From Lunularia cruciata (taxonomy: Eukaryota > Streptophyta > Marchantiopsida > Lunulariales > Lunulariaceae): a stretch of DNA of 64,000 nucleotides. Positions 1 through 9,218 of this stretch are shown here, piece after piece. The translations under genes and the position numbers were made by a program. The stretch covers positions 16,373,001 to 16,437,000 of the forward strand of contig OX419758.1 in assembly GCA_948567375.1 (NCBI GenBank), in the 5' to 3' direction. Under the pieces are notes generated by a model. That model was given only the letters and a program-made list of their open reading frames with translations. It made no database searches and was not told where the DNA came from. The number at the start of each line of letters is the position of its first letter. The first letter of the stretch is position 1.

Positions 1-1
1 A

Positions 2-1092
2 CCATCAGGGGATGAGTGTGAGGATGAGCCTCCAGAGGCGATTGCTTTGACACCTCTGGATACCACACTCATTGCTTGGCAGTATCCAGTAGAGGGGATA
101 TGTCTATTAGAGTTGTTTGGTGGGATCAGCACCGGACTAGCTGCGGTGTTACAGGCGGGTATCCGAGTACAGAGGTACTTGTATGTAGAGAGAGATGAGA
201 CTGCTAGGCAAGTCTCTCTACATCATGTGGCACACTTGGCCTATCGGTATCCGGAGTTATTACCGATGTCAGCAGTCAGAGGTTACCAGAAGGCCTTACT
301 AGGAGACATTTCCTTATTGGGGGCGCATGACCTAGAGAGACATGGGCCTATTCACTTGGTGATTTCTGGATGGCCATGTCAGGGACATACACGTGCGGGC
401 CGCGGTTTGGGTCTTTAGGATCCTCGTTCTGGTGTGTTTTGGGAGATGTTACGGATACTACGACATCTTCAGGTTCATCAGTCTGTTTCTCCAGCTTACC
501 TTTTGGAGAACGTTCCATTGATGGGTGATTCTCGCACTAGAGTGGTGGCGAGTACACATCAGGTCCATTCTTGGATGGGACCTGCTGTATTGTTAGATGC
601 AGCCAGAGTGGGATCACGGGCTCATCGTCTTCGTCTTTGGTGGACGAACCTTTTACCCAAAGAGGTTCTACAGCGTAGTTATGATGGGATTCAGCGACTA
701 GACCACATTCTTGTTGATGATATCTTGGATGCTGGACGTCAGTCTCAGACAGTGGTAGTGGCTGATAGGTCACCTATGGCAGTGGTGAACCTAGTTGGAC
801 AGCCTAGAGCTGCATTTCCACACTCATGAGTTTCCCAAGCTCTCATGCTTTTCGAGAGGGAGGACCTGGACTTGTTTGGGACTCATAGTTACAGCAGTTG
901 GTGGAGCCCAATGCTGATGAGAGAGAGCGGGCGATGGGTTTTCGCACCGGTATTACCGCTGTTCCAGCAGTGTCAGAGGCATCCAAGCATCAGGTGTTAG
1001 GTCAGGCTATGGACCTGAACTGTTTGACCTGGATTGTGAGCCTTGGTTTGGCAGAGCAGCGTAGGATGCGCTTGATAGGCATCACCACTCGG
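2..1092 (+). pseudogene. C5-cytosine DNA methyltransferase domain of the family A polyprotein (broken)
   Basis: The frame is open from base 2, starting with an acidic stretch. Methyltransferase motifs then appear in linear order: motif I ELFGGISTG (about 110-135), GDI (about 303), the catalytic PCQ loop in SGWPCQGHTRAGRGLGL (about 364-415), motif VI LLENVP (about 499-516), motif VIII-like HRLRLWWTN (about 627-650), ERERAMGF (about 920-943) and GQAMDLNCL (about 1002-1028). The linear order I-IV-VI-VIII-X resembles DNMT1/DNMT3-type enzymes rather than plant DRM, where the blocks are permuted. The cysteine nucleophile and the ENV glutamate are present. Damage: TAG at 416, a one-base loss near 818-820 that moves the frame from 2 to 1, and TAG at 886. 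No target-recognition domain is evident, and the domain is short at about 360 aa. Its role would be to methylate cytosine in DNA, possibly the element's own copies (inference). Confidence 0.88.
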
Positions 1093-1380
1093 ACACTTGT
1101 GAGCCCTGTGCCTATCGAGACGATTCAGGCACATGCTGGGGGCGATGGACCGAGTGGACATGGTATTCTTGGGACACATCCAGTAGCTACTAGGGAGAGT
1201 GGTCTACTTGGAGTCCATCCAGGTGAGCGTGGGCTACTTGGATTACACCCTTGGTCCACATGGGATGCAGCCAGAGGACGTATGGAGCTTGCAGCCAGAG
1301 TGGAGGGAGTTTTTCACACAGAGGTTGGGACCTCTAGTGGTCGGGAGCATGACACTATTGCTCCCAAGGGCCCAGTGTAG
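1093..1380 (+). other. Spacer between methyltransferase and RT with GLLG-x-HP repeats
   Basis: This stretch is in frame with the methyltransferase end and the RT. It holds three loose repeats, GILGTHP, GLLGVHP and GLLGLHP, about 10-13 residues apart (about 1165-1255), followed by low-complexity sequence. I recognise no aspartic protease motif (D-S/T-G) here. It ends at a TAG at 1378. It could be an inter-domain linker or the remnant of a protease region; the sequence does not decide. Confidence 0.5.
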
Positions 1381-3192
1381 CAGCCAGTCAGTACGTCTTC
1401 CACTCCTACTACAGTTACAGAGGATACTTGGGAGCCAGATCTTGGACCCAAGCTTACTGGAGAGGAAAGACGGAGGGTTTGGAGGTTCTTGAGGAGTCAC
1501 ACGAGTTGTTTTGCCTTCAGTATGAAGGATTTGGGTGCTCTGAAGGGACTTGGTATACGGATTGAGCTGACTAGCGACACACCTGTTTTTCGACGTCCTT
1601 ATCGATATAGTGAGATGGAGAAGACATTGATTCAGAGCCGGAGTAGTGACCTTTTTGAGGCTGGTTTGGTGGAGATTTCACATGGAGAGTATGCATCAGC
1701 GACAGTGATGCCAGCCAAGAAGGATATGCATGGCAACTATACAGATAGGCGGATGTGTGGAGATTACCGTCCTATCAACCGACAGACCAGGGCTGATCGG
1801 TATGCCATGCCTACACCGGAGGAGATTTTTGATGCGATTGGGCATGCAAAGGTCTTCAATACTTTGGATCTTCGAGCGGGATATCATCAGTTGCCGATCA
1901 GGGAGGAAGATAAGTCCAAGACAGCATTTTGGGCTATTGATCCTCATGGCAAGGATGTGTTATATCAGTGGAGGTTCTTACCATTTGGGTTGAAAAATGC
2001 TCCTGCTGAGTTCCAGAGGGTCATGGATAGGATCCTAGCTGGACTGGATTTTGCTCGGTGCTATATTGATGACATTTTGGTGTATAGCACTACTGTGGAG
2101 GAGCATGAGCGACAGTTGTTGGAGGTGTTTGAGAGGTTGAGATCTCATGGACTCAAACTACATCCTGGGAAGTGTAGGTTCTTCCACGAGCAGGTTGAGT
2201 ATTTGGGTCACACTATCTACCCCGGAGGACTTGGTGTCCAGCAGACCAAGGTGGAGGCTATTGCACGTATTCCTCGGCCTACGGATGTGAGCAGAGTGCG
2301 AGCATTCCTTAGGTTGGCGAACTTCTATCGCCGCTATGTTAGAGGATTTAGCGCCATTGCCAAGGCCTTGACAAAGCTGACCAAGCTTACACAGGAGTGG
2401 TGTTGGGGAGATGAGCAGGAGAGAGCTTTTGTAGAGCTCAAGGAGAGGTTGACATCTGCTCCTATTTTGAGGAGACCGATCAGGGGACGACCATTTCAGG
2501 TTCACACTGATTGGAGTATGTTGGGGCTTGGAGCGGTGCTCACCCAGCATGATGATGAGGAGAAGGAGTTTGTGGTGGCCTATGCTAGTCGCTCCAACAA
2601 TTCAGCGGAGGCGAAGTATAGTTCATATGAGGGAGAGTGCTTGGCAGCAGTTTGGGCAGTAGCACATTTCCGATGTTACCTATTTGGTAACCCCTTCACT
2701 CTCATCACTTATCATCAGCCGCTGAAGTGGTTGATGGAGTCCGACAAGCTTTCAGGGAAGCTTGCACGATGGGCTCTGATTTTACAGGAGTATGATTTCA
2801 CGGTTGTTCACAGACCTGGAGTGGTGAACCGTGATGCAGATGGGTTGAGTAGAAACCCATGTCCCATCCAGCAGGATCAGACCGGAGCACGTTGGCATGG
2901 TGAGACAGATGAGGAGATGGTGCCAGGTTGGCATGCATCGGCCTTTCTGTGTATATTTGTAGAGACTTTGGTGGTATCTCTCTCAGTGCATACAGGAGGA
3001 GTTATTGAGGTCACAGATCCAGAGAGTGAAGATATTGGTACAGTTCAGCGAGACATTCATGATGATGTCTTAGTGATGGACTATCTTTGCACTGGTGTTG
3101 TGGGTGGCACAATTGGGGCCAAGGAGAGAGACCGTGTTCTTCAGCGAGCCAGACGGTTCAGATTGGAGGGTAGACACCTTTTGCGTGTATAG
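1381..3192 (+). pseudogene. Family A reverse transcriptase and RNase H
   Basis: The frame continues from 1381. RT motifs are plain: CGDYRPINRQT, NTLDLRAGYHQLPI, FLPFGLKNAPAEFQ and the catalytic YIDDILVYS (about 2062-2088). The YLGHTI connection and a tether lead into RNase H. RNase H keeps D in HTDWS (about 2506), E in YEGECLA and the last D in NRDADGLSR, but the third acidic residue is lost: ITYHQPLKWL has Y where the family has D (about 2706). Around 1485-1515 two opposite one-base indels appear to cancel, scrambling a few residues before FAFSMKDLG. The segment ends in TAG at 3190, after which the integrase frame continues without a shift. The domain would copy element RNA into DNA in cytoplasmic particles. 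Confidence 0.95.
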
Positions 3193-4353
3193 GAGGATGG
3201 TAGAGTGCAAGTAGTACCACTTCCATCACAGAGACCACAGTTGGTCCGTCATGCTCATGAGGAGCTAGGACATTTTGGAGTAAAGCGTACATATAGCTTA
3301 CTCCAGAGTCATTATTGGTGGCACGGTATGCAGACCGAGGTACAGCAGTTTGTTGCCAGATGTGTGGTTTGTGACCGAGTTAGAGCATCATTCAATGCTC
3401 CTACGCCACAGTTACACCCATTACCTATCATGGGATTGGGTTACCGTTGGAGTTTGGACTTTGCCGGACCTTTACCGCTGACTGTGAGACATCATCGGTA
3501 TGTTTTGGTGATGGTGGAGCACTTCTCCAAGTGGATTGAGTTGGTGGCACTTCCTGACAAGTCTAGTGAAGGGACAGCTTACTCGTTCCTGGATCGAGTT
3601 CTTAGTCATTTTGGTGCACCAGCTGAGGTTTTGACTGATCAAGGTACAGAGTTCTTGGGAGAGTTTCAGGTCTTATGTGACAAGGCTTTGATTGATCATC
3701 GTACTACATCCCGAGATCACCCTGAGGCAGATGGCTTAGCAGAGAGAGTGGTTCAGACGGTGAAGAGAGGATTGCAAAAGTATGGTTTGCAGAGAGGCCA
3801 CTTGGGAGATTGGGATCTCCAGTTACCTTGGTTGGCCATGGGCTATCGGTTCAGCCGGCAAGCCTCCTTAGCATCCTTCTCTCCATACTTTCTACTCTAT
3901 GGACGAGATCCAGATTTACCTGCAGCCATTCGTCGAGATGCTAATGTAGTTTTGGACTTGGATGACCCCGATGTATGGATGAGCGCATGTTCTCAGCGGG
4001 CAGAGATCTTTCGGAGAGTGATGCCGATGGCCTTTGAGAACTTGGCGATTGCTCAGCATAGAGATACTTTACGCTATGCTACCATTTGAGGAGGAGGTTA
4101 TAGACCCTCGATCCGTCGATTTCATCCCGGCGACTATGTATATCTATAGCAGACAGCACCGACGACACTTGATGTTTCTACAGGCCGCACTATCTTGAGA
4201 GTGCGCGAGGTTTTGCCATCTGGAGTCCTTGTGTTAGAAGGACGTGATGGTGTTGTTTGGAAGGATCATGTGCGCAATTGTGCGCCATGCCACCTCCCAA
4301 ACATTGATGGTACTATGGACCCAAGCTTGGCACTTGTACGTGCAGGCTTGAGG
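3193..4353 (+). pseudogene. Family A integrase with C-terminal GPY-like module
   Basis: This is the same frame as the RT, after the TAG at 3190. The zinc-binding HHCC region runs from HAHEELGHFG to CVVC (about 3247-3370). The catalytic triad is complete: D in SLDFAGPLP (about 3454), D in LTDQGTEF (about 3634) and E in GLAERVVQTVK (about 3745). A TGA (4087) and a TAG (4147) interrupt the region before RFHPGDYVYL and the ILRVREVLPSG-VLVLEGRDG stretch, which sits where GPY/F modules of Ty3 integrases lie. The domain inserts element DNA into the genome. Where many plant Ty3 elements then have a chromodomain, this one has a PHD finger. Confidence 0.93.
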
Positions 4354-4494
4354 TGTATGTTATGTGGCTCTTCTGGTGGAGCTGCTACTATGTTAGTGTG
4401 TGATAGCTGTTCGAGAGGATGGCATATGGCATGTATGACTCCTCCCCTCACGGTGGTTCCTTAGGGACAGTGGCTATGTCCTAGATGTACTTGA
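4354..4494 (+). pseudogene. PHD finger at the C-terminus of the family A integrase
   Basis: Zinc ligands follow the C4HC3 PHD pattern exactly: C-M-L-C (4354-4365), then C-D-S-C, W-H with four residues after the fourth Cys, C, and finally WLCPRC (4471-4488). The spacing is C-x2-C-x11-C-x2-C-x4-H-x2-C-x14-C-x2-C, and the conserved Trp two residues before the seventh Cys is present. One TAG (4462) lies inside the last loop; the frame closes with TGA at 4492. PHD fingers read histone H3 tails, so the domain probably targeted integration to marked chromatin, the role chromodomains play in related elements (inference). Confidence 0.88.
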
Positions 4495-4652
4495 CCTATA
4501 GCTAGTTCATTCTTTATATGGTATAGATTGCAGACAGGCGACTAATGATGGGGCTCCATAGCACCCGGCCTCCTGATCTTTGCCCATTAGAGGGTATACC
4601 ATATACTTAGAGTAGATGGCTATCTGGAGTTAGAGGGACCTAACCGCCAGCT

Positions 4653-4662
4653 AGGGGGGCGA
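4653..4662 (+). promoter_or_regulatory. Polypurine tract of family A
   Basis: An AGGGGGGCGA purine run lies directly before the TG that starts the LTR at 4664. This is the normal place for the primer of plus-strand DNA synthesis in LTR elements. Confidence 0.75.
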
Positions 4663-4663
4663 T

Positions 4664-5191
4664 TGTGGCACTTTAGAGTCTATGTATGACTTATGTGTGA
4701 GTTGTGCTTTTATAGTGTATGATGTTGACAGCGATGTATGTTGTGTAGCGATGTATATACGCACGACAACTGTCACGCCATTTGTAGTTCCGCATCTAGA
4801 TGCTCGGACACTGGAGTTCCAGTGATGGTAGTTAGAGTTATTCTTGCTGTTTCTCAGGGACTACTTTCCGACGGTTAGATTTCATGTTTGGGGTACTGAC
4901 TTCACGGTAGGGCCCACCGTCACTTTGCACCGTTTGCACCGTCGAGTGTGCCATCAGCGGGACCGTTAGGGTTTCAGGGCTAGCTCGAGTCCAGGGGGTA
5001 TAGTTTCTGATGTTGAGCCTTCGAGTTCTTGGCTATGGTGGACAGAGGCCGGCGAGCGTCACCTGGATTCTCTATGCTTGAGTGGGTGTGGCTTGACTGT
5101 AATCAGTGCCCAGTTGTTGGCAGTTTATAGAGTGACAGATCAAGTACTGATCTGAGTTGAGTTGAGTTGAATTGTTAAGCAATCTGATTAT
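4664..5191 (+). repeat. Family A 3' LTR
   Basis: It begins with TGTGGCACTTTAGAGTC after the polypurine tract and runs to the point where the same first 106 bases start again at 5192. The 3' boundary is inferred from that restart; the last bases are not a clean CA. The interval 4495-4652 before the tract is untranslated 3' sequence of the element, with nothing else recognised in it. Confidence 0.65.
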
Positions 5192-5297
5192 TGTGGCACT
5201 TTAGAGTCTATGTATGACTTATGTGTGAGTTGTGCTTTTATAGTGTATGATGTTGACAGCGATGTATGTTGTGTAGCGATGTATATACGCACGACAA
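5192..5297 (+). repeat. Truncated second copy of the family A LTR start
   Basis: Bases 5190-5297 repeat 4662-4769 (108 bases, apparently identical), starting at the same TGTGGCAC. The copy then stops abruptly at sequence that is the 3' end of family B. This indicates either an LTR-LTR tandem or a second insertion later cut by another event. Confidence 0.85.
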
Positions 5298-6045
5298 ATA
5301 TCATAGAAGGTAGAGAGACCTTCACTTTGAGGACAAAGTGAAAACTTAGTCCGGGGGTTAATGTAACACCCATTTGTGCATGTGTGTGGTATTTTGATAT
5401 TTAGCTTGGTATTACAAGTACTTGAGAGATATTATTTATATAAAGATAAAGGATGGTTCTACATTAGTCATGATTAGCTAAAGTTAGTCATAGCTAAGAT
5501 AGAGGGGACCTTACTTTAGAGGAGGTGGAAAAGATGAGCACCAATATTTTGGATTCTAGTGTGTTGACTTGGTATTATTCCTAGGTGTTTGGCTTTCAAG
5601 AAAGAGTTGAGAACTATTCGACCTGCAAGCCTTTTGGTTTTGGATTCTTCTATAGTCCAAGGATAGCCCATGTGAAGGAATCCTTGACTTAGTGGTTGGG
5701 TCAAGATAAGACCACATTCTTAGGGGAATATACCTATGTGAATAGATATTCCTTTCTAATTTTTGACTTTACTTGACTTTTAGTCTAATAACTTGAGTTA
5801 CTATGGTAATTAGTAACTTTGGTACGTAACTATTTCACAAGTTTATAAACAAGGGGTGAGGAGGTACTCATCATCCTTTCATTTGCAACTATCTCTCTCT
5901 CATTGAGGTCTTTAGTGAGCAATGTCTTGAGTCTTGGAGTGTTAGCCTTGGAGGAGTATGATGGAGTTGGGGTTCCTTGCCTTCTTAGTCCATGGTGCGC
6001 TACCATAATAGCCATCAAAGGTTCATCCTGAGTGAAAGACAGGCC
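5298..6045 (+). mobile_element. Family B fragment: 3' end plus LTR
   Basis: Bases 5298-5361 match the last bases before the 3' LTR of the complete B element (30,534-30,596), including the CCGGGGGT purine tract. An LTR follows, starting TGTAACACCC at 5362. It lacks the last several bases of the LTR (the other copies end GGCCGGCTCACA) and stops at about 6045, joined to minus-strand family C coding sequence. It is a 5'-truncated fragment, not a solo LTR. Confidence 0.85.
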
Positions 6046-6930
6046 GTTTCATAGGTCAGTCAATGGTGAATCCACATGAGCATAATAATGGATGAACCAT
6101 TGGTAAAAATTGGCCAGTCCATTAAATGCCCGTACTTCTATAGCATCCTTTGGAGGAGGCCAATCAGTAATGGCTTTGATTTTCTCCTCTTCCATCTTGA
6201 GCCCCTCCAATGATCTTGTGCCCCAAGAAGGTAACTTCCTTTTGCCCAAACTTTGACTTCTTGTAGTAAAATTTCCATTATGGTAGTCATCTTAGGACTT
6301 CTTGCACGTGAGTCATGTATTTTGCCTATGTCTTGCTATAGATTAAGATATCATCCAAGAGCACCATCATGTACCAATCCAATAGTCCATCCAACACCTG
6401 ATGCATCTGATCCATGAAGACTGTTGGAGCATTAGTGAGCCCAAAAGGTAGAACTCTCCACTCAAAATGCCCATACCTTGTGCAAAAGGCCATCTTTTGC
6501 ATATCTTCCCTATCAATGGGGATTTGCCAATAGCTACTATGAAGATTAAGCTTGGAAAAGTATCATGCTCTACTCAATTGATCAAGCAAATCATCAATTT
6601 GAGGCAAGGGATATACATTTTTCTTGTTTGCTTATTGAGCCCACGATAATCAATATAGAAACAAAGTCCTCTATCCTTCTTTGGAATGAATAATACCGGT
6701 GCTCCCCAAGGAGAGATACTATATTATATGAAGTCTTTCTCCAACAACTCCATAAGTGTTATTTGCAACTCCTCCAACTCCTTTGGTGAGAGCCAATAGA
6801 TTGATTTACTCACTTGAGTACTCCTTGGCAATAACTCAATCTTGAAGGGCATACCATGATTGGAGGGTAATCCCTTTGGCAGATCATCCAAAAACATGTT
6901 TGCAAACTCTTGAACTATCGGATCAACCAT
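6046..6930 (-). pseudogene. Family C reverse transcriptase (broken)
   Basis: Minus-strand translation gives an RT N-terminal block (about 6930-6724, with FKIELLPRST and SPKELEELQ), the catalytic block VLLDDILIYSKT (about 6370-6325), and a post-RT tether (about 6249-6049) with KIKAITDWPPPKD and FNGLANFYQWFIH. These are standard Ty3/gypsy pol blocks. Frames change between them, so no complete product is possible. Confidence 0.8.
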
Positions 6931-7199
6931 TGTTTGATGAGGCTTTTGGTTCTCCTCAGATTGTCCTTGTGCAATTGGCTTGATCTACACCGCAAAAATA
7001 GACTTATCTTCCTCTAAAGCTTGCTCTATGGCTGCTTCATTAACAAACTTCCCATCTAGGGACTCATCTCTCTTCAAAGCTTGCTCCATGGTTGCCTTCT
7101 TGGCAAACTTTCCATCTTGGAGCTCCTCTCTCTTCAAGGCATGCTCTATGGCTACCTTCTTGACAAACTTCCCATCCTAAGATTGACTATACATAGATG

Positions 7200-8720
7200 T
7201 CTTACTCAAAGGTGCCACACAACCTAATCAAAAATTCCTACCTTGGTGTTATACTTGAATTTGTTTTCAGGTCCAATCAAATTGAACTTATGATGTTCAA
7301 GCCAAGGTAATCCTAGAATGACATCATAGTGTAGAGGTGCCACTATAAACCTCATACACTCCAAATACACTTTCCCAATCCTAAAAGTAACAAGATGTGA
7401 GGTACAAAATGTAGAACCCTACCATCTATCATCATCAATCTACTTCCAATCACTGGCTCGATAAGAATACACAATTCCTTTACTACTTGCATAGACATGC
7501 AATTCTCTAAACTTCTAGAATCAACCAGAGTCCTACAACCTCAATTAGATATCATACCTTACAAGTGAAGCAAACTTGCATAGATTGAGCCTTCAATCCC
7601 ATCAAGCTCCCAATAGGTAGCTCAAAATCTCCTATTGGGATTCTTTGTTTCCCTAATTATTCTATTCCACAAACTCCATTTGGGCAACTTGTTGAGGTCA
7701 CCCATTCCTAAGTAGACATTCAGCAATGTGATGCTCAACTTGGCAATAATAAAAACAACCTCCGTTTTGTCACAATCATTCTTTATCCATTGTACCAATT
7801 GGTCTTCATTGGATAGCATCAATTTCCATTGGTGCCGGTTCTTCCCACCCGTACGTAGTGTATTGGTAGGCTTTGTCTAAGTTGAGGTCAAGATCAAGTT
7901 GTTGTAACCAAGGAATCAAAGCGCTAAGCAAATTGCATGGCTTCTTCTATGTTTTGTGGTTCCCTCATGGTCACCTCCAATTTGGTTTGTGACTTCAATC
8001 CCTGCACAAATCAATCCAAAACTTCACCTTCTTGTATATTTAGAATTTGCATGATGATGTTCTGAAATTGTGTGATGTAGCTCCTTACTGAGTCAACCTG
8101 CCAACTCCGCCAATTTATCTTGTGTGGCTCAAGTGGCATTTATAGTTTGAAATTGACCATGTATTGCATCCTTGAATTCTACCCATGTCAAAATTGGTGC
8201 AAAAATTTGTTGTCCAGCTCACTCCACTCAAAATTTCCATTAAAGTTTTACCACACCATCCAATTACCTAGAAGCCAAGAGAATTTGTTTTTGTTCATCT
8301 TGAAGATTGGTGGCTTCAAAGTAATATTCACAATCAAACACAAAATTCTCCACTGTACCCAGATTCTTGCCTTCAAATATCTTGGGTTTTGGAAATCAAA
8401 TGCAATCTTCTCCAACTCAAATTGGCGCTCTCTATATAACTTCTTGTCATTGCTGATCTTGTTCATCCAACAATCAAGTAAGGTGCGCAATTTTTTGTTG
8501 CATTGCAAGGATAATGTCCGGTATTGCCGCCATAGTTACTACTCTATCCCACTACTCCTAATTTATCAAATTGATTAACGCATAGATGTAGTACGTCCAC
8601 CGTCCTCCATAAGTTACAATCAAAAGTATCGAGGGTTCCTCAAACAAGGTGATCATATGCAAAAAAATCTTACACAAAGCTCAAAGTGATGAATTGTGTG
8701 AAACGATGCTTGCATAATAT
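7200..8720 (-). pseudogene. Family C gag, zinc knuckle and protease remnants
   Basis: On the minus strand the gag region lies at about 8720-8000 and a CFYYCQVEHHIAEC knuckle at about 7770-7720, with one residue more than the usual C-x2-C spacing. Towards 7200 there is a post-protease block with DVILGLPWLEHHKFNLIG, the sequence that normally follows retropepsin before RT. Frames are broken throughout. The equivalent blocks recur in the other family C copy at 19,480-20,760. Confidence 0.65.
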
Positions 8721-8788
8721 CTGGATATGAAAATCCCAATGGTTTGGCGGAAATAGATTTGGTGATCCATAAGTTCCATCCATCTCAT

Positions 8789-8804
8789 TCTTGCTCTAAT
8801 ACAA
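8789..8804 (-). promoter_or_regulatory. Family C primer-binding site (tRNA-Met-like)
   Basis: On the minus strand the bases directly after the LTR read TTGTATTAGAGCAAGA. This is a worn form of the plant initiator-Met primer site TGGTATCAGAGC. A less worn version, TTGGTATTAGAGTA, follows the LTR end at about 21,534 on the plus strand. Confidence 0.65.
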
Positions 8805-9218
8805 TATAAAAGACCAAGACCAAGGAGAGAAATAGAAGAATGGAAACTCACATTAGGACACTTGAATAAGAGAAAACTCTAAATGCCTAACATGAGCTTT
8901 GGCTTTGGTATTTATAGATAGCATACAAGACCCTTGAGAAGCTTCTCAAGAAGCTTCCTTGAGCCACTTTCTTAGAGTGCAAGCCAAGTTAACCAAGAAG
9001 CTTCTCAAGAAGCTTTCTTCTAGAGGCCGCCTACTTGGCATGCAAGCTAAGCTAGTTGGAAGCTTCTAGAAACTTCTTTCTAGAAGCTACTTACTTGAGG
9101 TACAAGCTAAGCTAGCCGAGAAACTTCCTAGATGCTTCTGGAATATTCTAGGCTAATTTTTCTTATTTGCTACTTTGTTAGCCATACTAACTTTGTCACT
9201 AAACTCCATATTGTTACA
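8805..9218 (-). repeat. Family C 5' LTR (minus orientation)
   Basis: On the minus strand it begins TGTAACAATATGGAG (9218) and ends at about 8805 with GGTCTTTTATA. A TATA box (TATAAATA) lies at 8916-8909. Upstream there are repeated GAAGCTTC and TTCTAGAA units, including a perfect four-unit heat-shock element (9059-9076). The length is 414 bp; other copies range from 381 to 490 bp because the number of internal repeats varies. Confidence 0.85.
9059..9076 (-). promoter_or_regulatory. Heat-shock element (four perfect units) in family C LTR
   Basis: The bases GAAGCTTCTAGAAACTTC are four alternating GAA/TTC units with exact two-base spacing, the binding pattern for trimeric heat-shock factor. It lies about 145 bp upstream of the LTR TATA box (8909-8916, minus strand), in the promoter (U3) part of the LTR. 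Confidence 0.7.

Larger units (their letters stand above)
1..5191 (+). mobile_element. Family A Ty3/gypsy LTR retrotransposon with DNA methyltransferase and PHD finger (5' end outside window)
   Basis: The order on the plus strand is DNA methyltransferase, spacer, reverse transcriptase, RNase H, integrase, a GPY-like module and a PHD finger, followed by a polypurine tract and an LTR. RT before integrase and the YIDD active site place it in Ty3/gypsy. Gag and protease are not visible and probably lie upstream, because the methyltransferase frame is open through base 1. The polyprotein is broken by seven in-frame stops (416 TAG, 886 TAG, 1378 TAG, 3190 TAG, 4087 TGA, 4147 TAG, 4462 TAG) and one frameshift near 818. 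The copy is therefore dead, but nearly every domain can be read end to end. Methyltransferase-bearing retrotransposons have been reported in dinoflagellates and charophyte algae; I infer this is a related or parallel case. Confidence 0.9.
6046..9218 (-). mobile_element. Family C Ty3/gypsy element, minus strand, 3' truncated
   Basis: Read on the minus strand: LTR (9218-8805), primer-binding site (8804-8789), gag, zinc knuckle, protease and RT, ending inside the RT/tether at 6046 where a family B LTR abuts. RNase H, integrase and the 3' LTR are missing. Many frameshifts and stops are present. The base composition is AT-rich, unlike family A. Confidence 0.85.

Noticed and set aside
2-1092. Methyltransferase as bacterial contamination or a restriction-modification gene
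   Set aside because: It is in frame and continuous in style with Ty3/gypsy RT and integrase, shares their pattern of TAG decay, and no bacterial gene surrounds it.
2-1092. Methyltransferase as a host DRM gene fragment
   Set aside because: DRM enzymes have the catalytic blocks in permuted order; here motif I comes first and motif X last.
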